IMG/VR virus record: IMGVR_UViG_3300042518_000273
Coordinates: 1 to 42,676 of that record
From: a virus
Length of the DNA stretch: 42,676 nucleotides
Reading direction: 5' to 3' (one strand)
A program made the position numbers and the translations under genes. Shown piece by piece: positions 8,692-16,536 of the stretch. The first letter of the stretch is position 1. Each line of letters begins with the position of its first letter. The notes beneath the pieces are model-generated. The model saw nothing but the letters and a program-made list of their open reading frames with translations, ran no database searches and was not told where the DNA came from.

Positions 8692-8957
8692 TTGGCCTCC
8701 TTCGCCCGCTGAAGGGCACCCGACTCTCGACGGCGTTCTTGCGCCTCATTCAGACGAACTTGGGCATCCTCTTGGGCCTCTTCTGTCCTGTTTGTCACAC
8801 GGGCTTTCTCGTGAAACCACTTGATCCACGCCCTGAGTTCCGCCGCAAGCACGTCGCGGTCGGCCTCGGCCTGTGCCGCATGATCGATCAGTTGCTCAAC
8901 TTGGGCTTCAAGCCACCGCACGCGAGCAAGCAGAGCCATGGTGTCGTCGTCTGTCAT
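8688..8957 (-). CDS. Small coiled-coil protein, paralogue of the gene just upstream
   Basis: An 89-residue helical protein beginning MTDDDTMALLARVRWLEAQVEQL. The segment QAEADRDVLAAELRAW and the C-terminus SGALQRAKEAK match the neighbour at 8954-9184 (QAEADRYTLAAEVRAW and SGALQRAKEAE). The two genes share an identical 27-base stretch near their 3' ends. They look like products of a tandem duplication followed by divergence in the middle. The start overlaps the upstream gene as ATGA. A long coiled coil is likely; function unknown. Confidence 0.75.
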   Translation of the reverse strand: MTDDDTMALLARVRWLEAQVEQLIDHAAQAEADRDVLAAELRAWIKWFHEKARVTNRTEEAQEDAQVRLNEAQERRRESGALQRAKEAK

Positions 8958-9184
8958 TCGGCCTCCTTCGCCCGCTGAAGGGCACCGCTGGCGTCGGTCA
9001 GTTTGATCCATTCGCCGAGTCGCGTCGGTGTTCCGTCGCTGGCAACAAGGTCCGTCGTGTCGCACGGAACGTCGTAACGCCACGCCCTGACCTCCGCCGC
9101 GAGGGTGTAGCGGTCGGCCTCGGCTTGAGCCAGTTGCTCACGCAGCCGGTCGATAGTGAGTTGCTTGCTCATTGAGTCGCTCAT
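8954..9184 (-). CDS. Small coiled-coil protein, first of a tandem pair
   Basis: A 76-residue protein (MSDSMSKQLTIDRLREQLAQ...). The ATG at 9184 overlaps the helicase stop, with GGAGG seven bases upstream; a second in-frame ATG at 9172 is possible. The N-terminal part is a leucine-heptad helix, the middle (WRYDVPCDTTDLVASDGT) looks like a loop or small domain absent from its paralogue, and the C-terminal SGALQRAKEAE is shared. No known family recognised. Confidence 0.75.
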   Translation of the reverse strand: MSDSMSKQLTIDRLREQLAQAEADRYTLAAEVRAWRYDVPCDTTDLVASDGTPTRLGEWIKLTDASGALQRAKEAE

Positions 9185-10854
9185 TGGGAACCTCCATTCA
9201 TGGCCTTCCATTGCTCCGCAATTTCCTTGAGCCGATTGCCACCACCAAGAACAGTCGATGCCTTGGCGATGCTCATGTCACCAGACAATCCCATCGTCTT
9301 CAACTTCTTGGCCTGATTGAAATCAACCAGTCCGTTCTTCTTGCGCCTCATGCACTCGTCGATCAACTGCGAAGCGTGCGTCATGCTCATGTTGGCATCG
9401 GCCTTGATGCCGAACGTGCCGAGCAACTGCACCTGCTTGGGCGATGCACCGCGACGAGAATCCCAACCACGGATGCGGGCCGGGTGAACGTCGAACACAT
9501 TGAACGGGTTGACCAACTGGGCTTCAAACTGCGCCTTGCCGATCACCTTGGCACGACGCTCGCGTGCCTGCCGCTCGTCCTCGATTTCCTTGAGAGCATC
9601 GACCAACGCCTGCGACGGGTTGATGGCTTGGCCCTGCTCAACCTTCTTGCGGGCACGCTCGACCACCACTTCGTCGTAGTTGCCGCCGAGGATATCGACC
9701 GCCGTCACCAACTTGTGGCGACCGGGATTCCCGGCGAAGTCGATCACATGCACCATTGGTTTCGCGCTGTTCAGGATCGCCGTGCGGCGGTCCTCTGCCC
9801 GGTCCACTCCGTCCACCACACCGGGCAGAGGACGGGTGCCGCGACCCACCATCTGCGCATAAAGACTTCTGCTCTTGGTTGGTCGCATGACTGCGACCAC
9901 TTCAATACCGGGCTCGTCAAAGCCCTCGGTGAACACGCCGACGTTCACCAAGTATTGGAACTTTCCTTCACGGTAGTCCTGCAACAGCGAACGGCGAATG
10001 TCCTTCGGGGTATCCTGCGCAATACGCACGGCCTGCCCCGGCTTGTGCCTGTTCAGGATCTCTTCGACACGCTCGCTGATCTTGAACGAATCTCCGGCCT
10101 CGGACATCTTGCCGGGCGTGGCGAAAATAATCGTTCGCTTGTTGCCCGACAACTGCACGATGGCATCGCACATGCCCTGAAGGATTGACTCGCTGGCCTG
10201 CGCCCGTGCCACATCGCCTTGGTTCAAGTCACCAGCCGTGATCTTGACTTGGCTGTAGTCCAGCCCGGTGATGCGAATCATCTGCTGCGTGATTGGCACC
10301 AGCCAGCCGTCATGCACTGCGTCGGGCAACTCGTAGACATACGCCGCGTCCTCGTAAATCTTGCCCAACGCCTGCTCGTCGGCACGGTCGGGGGTGGCCG
10401 TCACGCCTAGGTGCCTGCACCCGGCGGACAGCATGTGGTCGAAGATTTGACAGTACGAACTGCTGACGGCGTGGTGCGCCTCGTCTGTGATGAGGATGCC
10501 GAACTCGCGTGGGTCGAACCGCTTCATGCGTTCGCCGCTGATGAGCGTCTGCACGCTGGCGACCACGACACGGCTGCGACCGAACATGCCTTGATCGGCC
10601 TTGCTGTCGGCCATCTCGATGTCGGGGCGAAGCCCAGTGATGGCCTCGATCTTGGCAGCGGCCTGCCTCACCAACTCTTCACGGTGGGCGATGACCATCG
10701 CTCGCTTGCCGGGCCGAAGCAAACGCTTGATGGTGTGGCCGAACACGACAGTCTTGCCAGTGCCGGTGGGCATGACGACAAGGGACGAACCATTCTCGTT
10801 GAGCGAAGCGACGATCTTGTCAATCGCTTCCTGCTGATACTCTCGCAACTTCAT
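9181..10854 (-). CDS. SF2 DEAH-box DNA helicase (UvsW / type III restriction helicase-like)
   Basis: The 557-residue protein has the Q-tip motif LREYQQEAI, Walker A PTGTGKT (29-35), DEAH at 124-127, GVTATP (motif III region) and QMVGRGTRP (motif VI, arginine finger), all in normal order for a superfamily 2 helicase. Such phage helicases unwind branched or stalled replication structures and support recombination. AGGAGGT five bases before ATG gives a strong start. With the separate primase it may replace the fused gp4 of T7, although SF2 enzymes are not ring-forming replicative helicases. Confidence 0.93.
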   Translation of the reverse strand: MKLREYQQEAIDKIVASLNENGSSLVVMPTGTGKTVVFGHTIKRLLRPGKRAMVIAHREELVRQAAAKIEAITGLRPDIEMADSKADQGMFGRSRVVVASVQTLISGERMKRFDPREFGILITDEAHHAVSSSYCQIFDHMLSAGCRHLGVTATPDRADEQALGKIYEDAAYVYELPDAVHDGWLVPITQQMIRITGLDYSQVKITAGDLNQGDVARAQASESILQGMCDAIVQLSGNKRTIIFATPGKMSEAGDSFKISERVEEILNRHKPGQAVRIAQDTPKDIRRSLLQDYREGKFQYLVNVGVFTEGFDEPGIEVVAVMRPTKSRSLYAQMVGRGTRPLPGVVDGVDRAEDRRTAILNSAKPMVHVIDFAGNPGRHKLVTAVDILGGNYDEVVVERARKKVEQGQAINPSQALVDALKEIEDERQARERRAKVIGKAQFEAQLVNPFNVFDVHPARIRGWDSRRGASPKQVQLLGTFGIKADANMSMTHASQLIDECMRRKKNGLVDFNQAKKLKTMGLSGDMSIAKASTVLGGGNRLKEIAEQWKAMNGGSQ

Positions 10855-10879
10855 GGCAACCTCCTATCAGGGTGGTTAC

Positions 10880-11710
10880 TTAGTCCTTCGGGATACGCTC
10901 TAAAAGGGCCTTCGTGATCCAACCTTCGCCCTTGCACACGGGGCAGTTGGCATCGCAAGACTTGTAAGTGCAACGGCAATGCGGACGAGCAAACTTGACC
11001 GCTTGCCTTGCCTCCTTGAGAGAGGCGTTGATCTGCTGCATGTTCATGTGCTTGCCAGAGGGCGAAGCACCGAGGGCGGCAACGTCACGCATGAGCGTGG
11101 CGATGGCCTTGTCGATCGTGGAGAACGTGATGTCATTGAGGATGTCCTCGATAGGATCGTTTGCGTTTGACGCAATCGGTTCCTCTTCCTGCTTGATCTC
11201 CTGCTCGGCCTGAGCCACGGTGATCTCGCCGGTCTTGATCTTCTCGACCAACTCGGGCTTCTTCTTGGCAACCGACTTGACCGCCTCGACCATTCGGGTG
11301 CTTGCACCTGTGGCCTTGGCAGCGATCTCGCTGCTCTTGCCCTTGGCATCGGAAGCGACTACGGTGCTGCGTGCCTGTCGCTTCTTGGATTCGACCTCGA
11401 TGAGCGGCATCAGTGCCAACGCCACCGCCGCACGCTGCGATGGCGTGAGCGAACGGCGATTGCTGTTGATGTCGCGGACGTACTCGACGGGGCAGGCATC
11501 GCCCTCAAACTCCATGGTGGGCGGCTCGATGCCCAACTCCTTGCACGCCAAGTAACGGTGGCGACCGTCGAGAATCATGTTCTCGTAGATGACGATGGGG
11601 TTGCGAACGCCGTTCTTCTTGACCGACTCACGGAGCGCGTTGAACTCCGCGTCGGTCATCGACGGATAGGCGTTGGCAATGGGGTGGGAAACGAGTGGGG
11701 TGGTAGTCAT
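10880..11710 (-). CDS. ParB-like DNA-binding protein with C-terminal cysteine cluster
   Basis: A 276-residue protein. Residues 5-80 form a ParB/Srx-like N-terminal domain with LRESVKKNGVRNPIVIYENMILDGRHRYLACKELG; the DGRHR motif is the ParB nucleotide-binding signature. A helix-turn-helix (KSSEIAAKATGASTRMVEAVKSV, about 126-148) follows. The C-terminus has a CRC...C...CPVC cluster that may bind zinc. A family C palindrome encodes IASNAND in the linker near residues 179-185. No ParA is seen, so it is more likely a regulator or DNA organiser than part of a partition system. No good ribosome site precedes the ATG. Confidence 0.85.
   Translation of the reverse strand: MTTTPLVSHPIANAYPSMTDAEFNALRESVKKNGVRNPIVIYENMILDGRHRYLACKELGIEPPTMEFEGDACPVEYVRDINSNRRSLTPSQRAAVALALMPLIEVESKKRQARSTVVASDAKGKSSEIAAKATGASTRMVEAVKSVAKKKPELVEKIKTGEITVAQAEQEIKQEEEPIASNANDPIEDILNDITFSTIDKAIATLMRDVAALGASPSGKHMNMQQINASLKEARQAVKFARPHCRCTYKSCDANCPVCKGEGWITKALLERIPKD
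11161..11175. repeat. Family C palindrome, copy C2
   Basis: TTGCGT-TTG-ACGCAA inside the ParB-like gene; translated as ASNA in a linker. Confidence 0.85.
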
Positions 11711-11763
11711 AAACCGAGGCCGATGGTTTCCCAGTCGGCCCCAGTGATAGGAGGGATGCGCTA

Positions 11764-12426
11764 TCAGAACGGCAGACCGCCAGACTTGGCGATCTCGTTC
11801 CATTCCTTCGGGGTCACCTTGCTCTCGTCGCCGGTCTTGTCACCGAACTGGCGGATGGTGTTCACCCATGCTTCGTCGCGGGCTTCCTCCGGGTGGTTCT
11901 TGCACCAGTAGTCCCACGCCTCGTTTGCGTTTGACGCAACGATCTCATTGGACGGTGCGGGAGCAGACGGCTTCGGGGTGGGGCGTGCCGGTGCGGGTGC
12001 CGCTGCCGGGGCCGGGGCCGGGGCCTTGGGTGCAGGCTTGCTGACCGTGCCGCCAACCGCACGGTACATGGCCGACAACTGCGCTGCCTTCGCCTTGTCG
12101 ATAGGGCTGCTGCGGCTGCCCCAGTACGACCACGACTCCTTCCACTTGCCGTTGTACTCCTCGTGCTTGCACGAGATGCTCACCTTGAGGGTGGTGTCAA
12201 CGGCGGGCGACTCGTAGAAGTCACCGTTGAAACCCAACGCCTTCAACTTGTTGAGCGTGCTGCTCTGCGCCGCCTCGGTCAGCCACAGGTTGACCGTCTT
12301 GATCTGCTTATCGACGTTGAACGACACCTCCATGTACGGAGTGCCTTTCGCCGCCGACTCCTTGTAGCACAGCGACACGGGCTGCGCCTCGTACTCGCCT
12401 TCTTCCCACAACTGGTCACGATCCAT
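11764..12426 (-). CDS. Possible single-strand DNA-binding / DUF669-like protein
   Basis: This 220-residue protein begins with a beta-rich domain (LWEEGEYEAQPVSLCYKESAAKGTPYMEVSFNV, then KTVNLWLTEAAQSSTLNKLKALGF), resembling phage DUF669/OB-fold-like proteins that bind single-stranded DNA next to Sak4-type ATPases. A proline-alanine linker of about 30 residues and a C-terminal helical domain follow. Family C palindrome 11925-11939 encodes VASNANE at the linker boundary. GAAAGGAG precedes the ATG at 12426. The role as partner of the RecA-like ATPase is an inference from the neighbour. Confidence 0.6.
   Translation of the reverse strand: MDRDQLWEEGEYEAQPVSLCYKESAAKGTPYMEVSFNVDKQIKTVNLWLTEAAQSSTLNKLKALGFNGDFYESPAVDTTLKVSISCKHEEYNGKWKESWSYWGSRSSPIDKAKAAQLSAMYRAVGGTVSKPAPKAPAPAPAAAPAPARPTPKPSAPAPSNEIVASNANEAWDYWCKNHPEEARDEAWVNTIRQFGDKTGDESKVTPKEWNEIAKSGGLPF
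11925..11939. repeat. Family C palindrome, copy C3
   Basis: TTGCGT-TTG-ACGCAA inside the putative single-strand binding protein gene, right after its Pro/Ala linker; translated as ASNA. Confidence 0.85.
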
Positions 12427-12440
12427 GGTGCATACTCCTT

Positions 12441-13274
12441 TCAAGCGTTGCTGCGAACGATCTGCGACATGACCTCAGACCACATCTGGTCCGGTCCACC
12501 TGACAACCAAACCTCCGATTCCATTCCGTAGCGATTCCCGGCTACCCATGCGTCGTGTGGTTCGGTGAACACCACACGCTGCGTGCCGCCGATGGCCTTG
12601 CCCTTCTGCTCGGCCAACTTCTTCGACTGTTCCCGCTTCGATACTTCAACAATCGTGTGGAACTTTCCGAACACGATCGCGTCGGCCCACTTGGCGGTCG
12701 GCCCCCAAGTCTGCTGGTGTACGTCAGGCTCAAACCTGTCGTAGTCAGCACCCATGGGATTCTTGATGCTCTTGATGCGGGCGTGGCCAATGATGACCAC
12801 GGTCGTACCAAGCGTCTGCACCTGATCGAGTGCGTTCAGCAGACGCAACCACTGGGGCACAGCCAGCGAGTAGCCCCGGTGGTAGGCGAGGAATCCCACC
12901 TCGCCCCACTCGCCGTTGAACTGCGTGTTCACAACATGCTCATGGCACAACTTCTCTGCGCCGGTGATGCCGTCGATGACGAGGGTCTTGCACGACATCT
13001 TGCCAGCGACGATATCGCTGCAAGTGTCAAGCAACTCGGACCAACTACCCATCTCTGCCGCACGCACGGCAGGCACGCTGCCGGTGGAGAGCAGGGTGTC
13101 GTACCCGTTGTCTCGGCACATCAAGATAATGGGATCGGGTGCGTACGCGGCAAACGTGGTCTTGCCGAACTTCTCCGCAGCGTAGAAGACGATGCGAGGA
13201 ACGACGGGCTTAGGGGTGCGGACAGGGATTCCGGTTTGCGTTTGACGCAAGGGTGCGGTTGGGCGTGGGGGCAT
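12441..13274 (-). CDS. RecA-fold ATPase, Sak4-like recombination protein
   Basis: A 277-residue P-loop protein with Walker A AAEKFGKTT (32-40), Walker B KTLVIDG (about 96-102), and TTVVIIGHARIK as a likely sensor strand. Single-domain phage RecA-like proteins of this size (Sak4, AAA_24) act in annealing and recombination, usually beside a single-strand binding protein, as here. Two ATGs are available; the second (13274) was chosen because AAGGAG then lies seven bases upstream. A family C palindrome near the start encodes LRQTQT, a different frame from its copies in neighbouring genes. Confidence 0.8.
   Translation of the reverse strand: MPPRPTAPLRQTQTGIPVRTPKPVVPRIVFYAAEKFGKTTFAAYAPDPIILMCRDNGYDTLLSTGSVPAVRAAEMGSWSELLDTCSDIVAGKMSCKTLVIDGITGAEKLCHEHVVNTQFNGEWGEVGFLAYHRGYSLAVPQWLRLLNALDQVQTLGTTVVIIGHARIKSIKNPMGADYDRFEPDVHQQTWGPTAKWADAIVFGKFHTIVEVSKREQSKKLAEQKGKAIGGTQRVVFTEPHDAWVAGNRYGMESEVWLSGGPDQMWSEVMSQIVRSNA
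13236..13250. repeat. Family C palindrome, copy C4
   Basis: TTGCGT-TTG-ACGCAA near the start of the Sak4-like gene, before the ATPase fold; translated as LRQTQ, in a different frame from C1-C3. Confidence 0.85.
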
Positions 13275-13276
13275 GG

Positions 13277-13789
13277 TCATTCTCCTTGTTCGTTGGCAAC
13301 CATCTCGACATACAGGTCGTGGCACGCAGCGGCAACGGCCATGATCGCCACGACATCCATGGCGTGATTGTTCTCGTCGCCGGTAGCAGCAGCGTACTTC
13401 TGCACCATCGACATGTACAGTTGCATCGCCTCGTCAGACTGCTCGATCTTGTAGATGCGGGCGATGGCATCACGGATCTGCTTGCGAAGGCGAGCCGACT
13501 CGTCCTGACACTTGTCAAGGAACTCCTTCGGGTCGCTGCAAGAAATCATGTAGACGCTGACGGCGGTGTCCTTGTCGGCCTTGCCGCCGATCTTGACGGA
13601 GCCGTCGATGCCGTGACGAATCACGCTGTCCGCCTCGGCAGCAGCCTTGGCGCGGATCTCATCGTCGCTCTTGCCAAACCCCATCAAGTCATCGAGCAAC
13701 TTCTTGTCGCCCTTCTTGTTCTTGCCGTTGAGGATCTCGTCCTTCTCGGGGTCGGGCGACTGACCAGTACACAACTCATAACTATCCAT
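13277..13789 (-). CDS. Hypothetical 170-residue protein of the recombination operon
   Basis: I do not recognise a family. The acidic N-terminus (MDSYELCTGQSPDPEKDEIL) is followed by a lysine-rich segment and a long alpha-helical C-terminal half (RLRKQIRDAIARIYKIEQSDEAMQLYMSM...). AGGAGAT six bases before ATG 13789 supports the start. Its stop lies 2 nt before the Sak4-like start. It follows a 330-base hairpin-rich leader, so its expression may be controlled post-transcriptionally. Confidence 0.75.
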   Translation of the reverse strand: MDSYELCTGQSPDPEKDEILNGKNKKGDKKLLDDLMGFGKSDDEIRAKAAAEADSVIRHGIDGSVKIGGKADKDTAVSVYMISCSDPKEFLDKCQDESARLRKQIRDAIARIYKIEQSDEAMQLYMSMVQKYAAATGDENNHAMDVVAIMAVAAACHDLYVEMVANEQGE

Positions 13790-14123
13790 GCTGCATCTCC
13801 TATCAAGGACACGGCGACATTGCCGTGAAACCGTGCCCATCACGCTAGCGATGGGCACAGGTGCCGGTGTTCAACGACGGGGTGCAGCCCGCGTCATGGG
13901 ATCTCCCCATGCTCTATGCCGACGAATACCAATCGTGGTTGTCACTCCACGATTGATACGACCGCTCCCGTCACATCATGCCAGTGGGTATATCAGCACA
14001 GGCACACGCGAGACTTGGATTTGCTTTCGCACACGGTCGTAGGGTGGTTAGCGCAGTGCTGCGCTAACTGAATCTCCCGCCAGTGAGAGTTTCATCTGGC
14101 GAGAGTGAGAGATGAGTCACTTG
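13790..14123. other. Gene-free, hairpin-dense leader upstream of the recombination operon
   Basis: No plausible reading frame is seen here. Perfect or near-perfect hairpins occur at 13810-13827 (CACGGC/GCCGTG), 13833-13858 (GTGCCCATC/GATGGGCAC, 9 bp), 13895-13911 (CATGGG/CCCATG), 13930-13955 (CAATCGTGG/CCACGATTG, 9 bp), 14047-14068 (family A) and 14078-14101 (CGCCAG/CTGGCG). It may be a structured 5' leader, a processing region or a small RNA; I see no classical terminator U-tract. Confidence 0.6.
14047..14068. repeat. Family A palindrome, copy A2
   Basis: Arms GTTAGCGCA and TGCGCTAAC with a GTGC centre. It lies inside the long leader rather than directly before a start codon, unlike most copies. 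Confidence 0.9.
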
Positions 14124-14300
14124 TCAGCGACCAGACTTGAGAGACTTGACGAGCATCGTGCCCAAATCCACCATGCTCATGCCATTCTTGGCGGCGTACT
14201 TCTTGGCGAAGGCGTAGTCAGAAGTACGGAAGTTCCAAGTGAAGTAGTTGTTGGAACGAACCTTCATACGACGGCGAGGCTTGCTGTTCTTCTTGGTCAT
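14124..14300 (-). CDS. Small basic protein, 58 residues
   Basis: The frame encodes MTKKNSKPRRRMKVRSNNY and continues FTWNFRTSDYAFAKKYAAKNG, ending MLVKSLKSGR. A basic N-terminus, a short beta-like stretch (NYFTWNF) and two predicted helices suggest a ribbon-helix-helix-type DNA-binding protein, but this is by shape only. AAAGGTAGG lies about 12 nt before the ATG. A predicted sigma70 promoter overlaps this region so closely that its transcript would be nearly leaderless. Codon use and stop position support a real gene. Confidence 0.75.
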   Translation of the reverse strand: MTKKNSKPRRRMKVRSNNYFTWNFRTSDYAFAKKYAAKNGMSMVDLGTMLVKSLKSGR

Positions 14301-14305
14301 GTATT

Positions 14306-14333
14306 ATTGTACCTACCTTTCTGATGAAGTCAA
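14306..14333 (-). promoter_or_regulatory. Predicted host sigma70 promoter
   Basis: On the minus strand TTGACT (14328-14333), a 16-base spacer and TACAAT (14306-14311): five of six matches at both boxes. The predicted transcription start falls at or next to the ATG of the 58-residue gene at 14300. The Shine-Dalgarno-like AAAGGTAGG lies inside the spacer, so it could serve only read-through transcripts. Confidence 0.55.
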
Positions 14334-14368
14334 GATGCACTTCTACATTTTGTTGAGAAATATGCAAG

Positions 14369-14545
14369 TCACTTGCTGGATTGCGTTTGACGCAAGACTT
14401 CCTGCTCGACTGCATACTTGGTTGCACTGGCAATGCTGACCTTGATGCCGTTCTTCTGACTGAGAAGTTCAGCCAACTTCTTTGCAGACTCATGGGCATC
14501 ATGTGTCACGCCAATGCACTTGTGGTATCTCTGATCGTTCTTCAT
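14369..14545 (-). CDS. Small protein, possibly DNA-binding, 58 residues
   Basis: The product (MKNDQRYHKCIGVTHDAHES...) has two helices (AHESAKKLAELLSQK and SIASATKYAVEQEVL) and may be of the ribbon-helix-helix or antitoxin type; no family is certain. GGAGATACC precedes the ATG. The C-terminal codons for LRQTQSSK contain family C palindrome 14381-14395, suggesting the tail was extended by that element. A promoter with an inverted repeat over its -10 box lies directly upstream, which would fit autoregulation. Confidence 0.7.
   Translation of the reverse strand: MKNDQRYHKCIGVTHDAHESAKKLAELLSQKNGIKVSIASATKYAVEQEVLRQTQSSK
14381..14395. repeat. Family C palindrome, copy C5
   Basis: TTGCGT-TTG-ACGCAA in the last codons of the 58-residue gene; translated as LRQTQ. 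Confidence 0.85.
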
Positions 14546-14578
14546 GGTATCTCCTTGTGAATGTACCAACTACATATT

Positions 14579-14606
14579 AGTGTAGCCAGTACATACTGAA
14601 TGTCAA
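14579..14606 (-). promoter_or_regulatory. Predicted host sigma70 promoter with inverted repeat over the -10 box
   Basis: On the minus strand TTGACA (14601-14606) overlaps the stop codon of the upstream gene; a 16-base spacer leads to TACACT (14579-14584). CTACA-N6-TGTAG (about 14570-14585) covers the -10 box and looks like a possible operator. The ATG of the 58-residue gene is about 35 nt downstream. Confidence 0.55.
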
Positions 14607-14770
14607 TGGTCTGCCCTGTACTCCACGCTGCTGACACGATTCGTGGAGGGGTTGACGTACTCCACCCATGCCATGTCCGTCTTGCTGCGGTACATGGCGG
14701 CAGTGGATTCCGCCACCTCAAGACTGCTGGTGATTTCGATGATGACACCGTTGACGATGACTCTATACAT
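14603..14770 (-). CDS. Hypothetical 55-residue protein
   Basis: The product begins MYRVIVNGVIIEITSS and continues LEVAESTAAMYRSKTDMAWVEYVNP. The strand-helix-strand pattern suggests a small alpha/beta protein. The ATG at 14770 was preferred to an in-frame GTG at 14824; the ribosome site is weak (GAAAGATG). Its stop codon lies within the -35 box of the promoter for the next gene. No family recognised. Confidence 0.6.
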   Translation of the reverse strand: MYRVIVNGVIIEITSSLEVAESTAAMYRSKTDMAWVEYVNPSTNRVSSVEYRADH

Positions 14771-14831
14771 GGCTCTGCATCTTTCATCATGCACGGTGGG
14801 GATGCGTGCGGTTATGTGCCCCACTAATCCA

Positions 14832-14855
14832 TCGCCACGCCGGTAGGCATGGCGA
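14832..14855. other. Hairpin between the VWA gene and the next small gene
   Basis: TCGCCA-C-GCC GGTA GGC-A-TGGCGA forms a nine-pair stem with one C-A mismatch. With the adjacent family B palindrome it makes two stems in the 110-base gap. No U-tract follows, so a terminator is not supported. Confidence 0.6.
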
Positions 14856-14861
14856 CGGGTG

Positions 14862-14882
14862 AAGTTTCTCGCTGAGAAATTT
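14862..14882. repeat. Family B palindrome, copy B1
   Basis: Arms AAGTTTCTC and GAGAAATTT around GCT form nine pairs with one G-T wobble. The right arm overlaps the stop codon of the VWA gene. Confidence 0.85.
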
Positions 14883-16515
14883 AGCGGACGATCATGCCGC
14901 CGATGCGACCCAACTGCATAGCCATCTCGTTAGCATCATTAGCCTCGATGACATGGCCGCTGGGCATCGTCGATTGAATCGTCGCGCCGAAGCACTCGTA
15001 TGCAATGCCGATGATCTTGATGCCAACACTGGCGCACAACATAGATGCGGCGATGCACCTTTCTTCGTTGGCAGTCACGCCATCGGTCACGACGACAACG
15101 ATGCGTCGGCCCGCGCATCCGACAAGTTGCTGGAACGAACGCTCGATAGCAATGCCGGTGTTGGTGCCGCCCAACTCGTTGTAGTGAACGCGGCGGAAGT
15201 CGGCGGCATCGACCAGAATGTGGCTGAACCGGATGATGTTGAGCGAGTTCGTGAATGGACGGATGGCATCAACGAACGCCTGAGCCACAGCCTGACACTT
15301 CTTGATGCGTCCCGACATTGACCCGCTGGTATCGAGGCACACGGTAACGTGCAAGTCCTCGCCCTCGTCCTCTCGCTTGCCGAACACCTCGCCGTCGATG
15401 TTGATGCGTTCGATCTCGGGGCCGATGTCGTGGCCCGATGCGTACGCACCACGGCATCCGCCACAATCATCAACCTCGGCGAGCCGCTGAATGGGGCCGC
15501 GAAGTTGCGTGAGCGCAGCCTCGTAGGTGGGCTGATCCATGTGGTAGTAGTCGTATTCGTCGGACGTTTCGGGCGTTGGCGCGGTCGAGCCGGTACTGGC
15601 ACCGTTCGGATTGCCGCCGCTGTTGCCGTTGTTCTTGTAACGCTCGGGGTTCTGCGCCGGAGTTTGCGGGTCGGCACCATCGGCCAACTCGCCAGCGACA
15701 TTGCCACCGACAACATCGTCGGGGTTGGGGTTGGAGGGACCGTCGCCCGTGCCGTCCTCGGGACCGTGAACGTGGCCGGGCTCATTCGGATTGCCGTATT
15801 CGCCACCCTCGCCATCGACGCACCCCGCACGCAGCAGGATATCGACAATATCGCTTGCCGCCTGCGTCAGCATCGTCCACTCCTTGCTGAAGCGGTGACG
15901 GCCAAGGCCCCACGACCAACGGCTGAGCCGTCGAGCGGTGTACTTGCGGAACTTGCACCGCTGAAGTACGTCGATCACTTCCTGCATGAACGGCCAGAGC
16001 GGGGAGGTACGTGCGTACTTCTCAAACTTGCCACACTTGACGCGGGTCAAGATGATACCGGCGGCGATGATCGACCAGCACTTGTCTCGCGTGGCGAACT
16101 CGTTGTTCTTGACGATGCGAAGCCCGGCGTTGATGCAGCCATCGTCGAGCAGACGCTTGGCACCAGCGAGATACGACATGATCGCTGTCTCGTCGGCGAC
16201 ATCCAGCACGCCGTTCATGGCGGCGGCACACACAGACTTGTGTGGGCACTTGTTGTACTTGATGAAGGACTTGTGATAGGACACGGAATCGAAGCGGACG
16301 TGCGCCGCTTCGTGAATGGCCGTAGCGCACAGGTCACGAAACTTGGCCTCGGTCATGCTGCCCGTGATGCGGGGCAGGTAGACCGTCTGACCATCGGTGC
16401 GTGGCGAGCCGATGCCGAAGTTGAAGTTGACCTTCAACTTGGAGGCGATCGCGGATGCGAATCCCTCCAACGATGCTTGGGTGAAGTAAATCTGAGTGGA
16501 CGCGGTGGTATTCAT
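14881..16515 (-). CDS. von Willebrand A (CobT-like) protein with HEAAH motif
   Basis: A 544-residue protein with three parts. The N-terminal helical domain carries TAIHEAAHVRF, with HEAAH at 68-72, a zincin-type metal-binding motif. A glycine/asparagine/proline-rich linker covers about 235-330. The C-terminal VWA domain has the MIDAS motif DTSGSMSG (Asp395) and VVVVTDGV. VWA proteins pair with MoxR-family ATPases, encoded immediately upstream here, to remodel protein or metal-enzyme complexes (RavA-ViaA, CobS-CobT). AAAGGAG and family B copy B2 precede the ATG. The target is unknown; an early role in host take-over is inference. Confidence 0.85.
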   Translation of the reverse strand: MNTTASTQIYFTQASLEGFASAIASKLKVNFNFGIGSPRTDGQTVYLPRITGSMTEAKFRDLCATAIHEAAHVRFDSVSYHKSFIKYNKCPHKSVCAAAMNGVLDVADETAIMSYLAGAKRLLDDGCINAGLRIVKNNEFATRDKCWSIIAAGIILTRVKCGKFEKYARTSPLWPFMQEVIDVLQRCKFRKYTARRLSRWSWGLGRHRFSKEWTMLTQAASDIVDILLRAGCVDGEGGEYGNPNEPGHVHGPEDGTGDGPSNPNPDDVVGGNVAGELADGADPQTPAQNPERYKNNGNSGGNPNGASTGSTAPTPETSDEYDYYHMDQPTYEAALTQLRGPIQRLAEVDDCGGCRGAYASGHDIGPEIERINIDGEVFGKREDEGEDLHVTVCLDTSGSMSGRIKKCQAVAQAFVDAIRPFTNSLNIIRFSHILVDAADFRRVHYNELGGTNTGIAIERSFQQLVGCAGRRIVVVVTDGVTANEERCIAASMLCASVGIKIIGIAYECFGATIQSTMPSGHVIEANDANEMAMQLGRIGGMIVR

Positions 16516-16536
16516 GTGATGCACTCCTTTCGTGGT

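Noticed and set aside
9172-10188. 338-residue plus-strand open frame opposite the helicase
   Set aside because: Antisense shadow; no conserved motif, whereas the minus strand has all helicase motifs.
14218-14502. 94-residue minus-strand frame
   Set aside because: Overlaps two better-supported small genes in other frames, and crosses a promoter.
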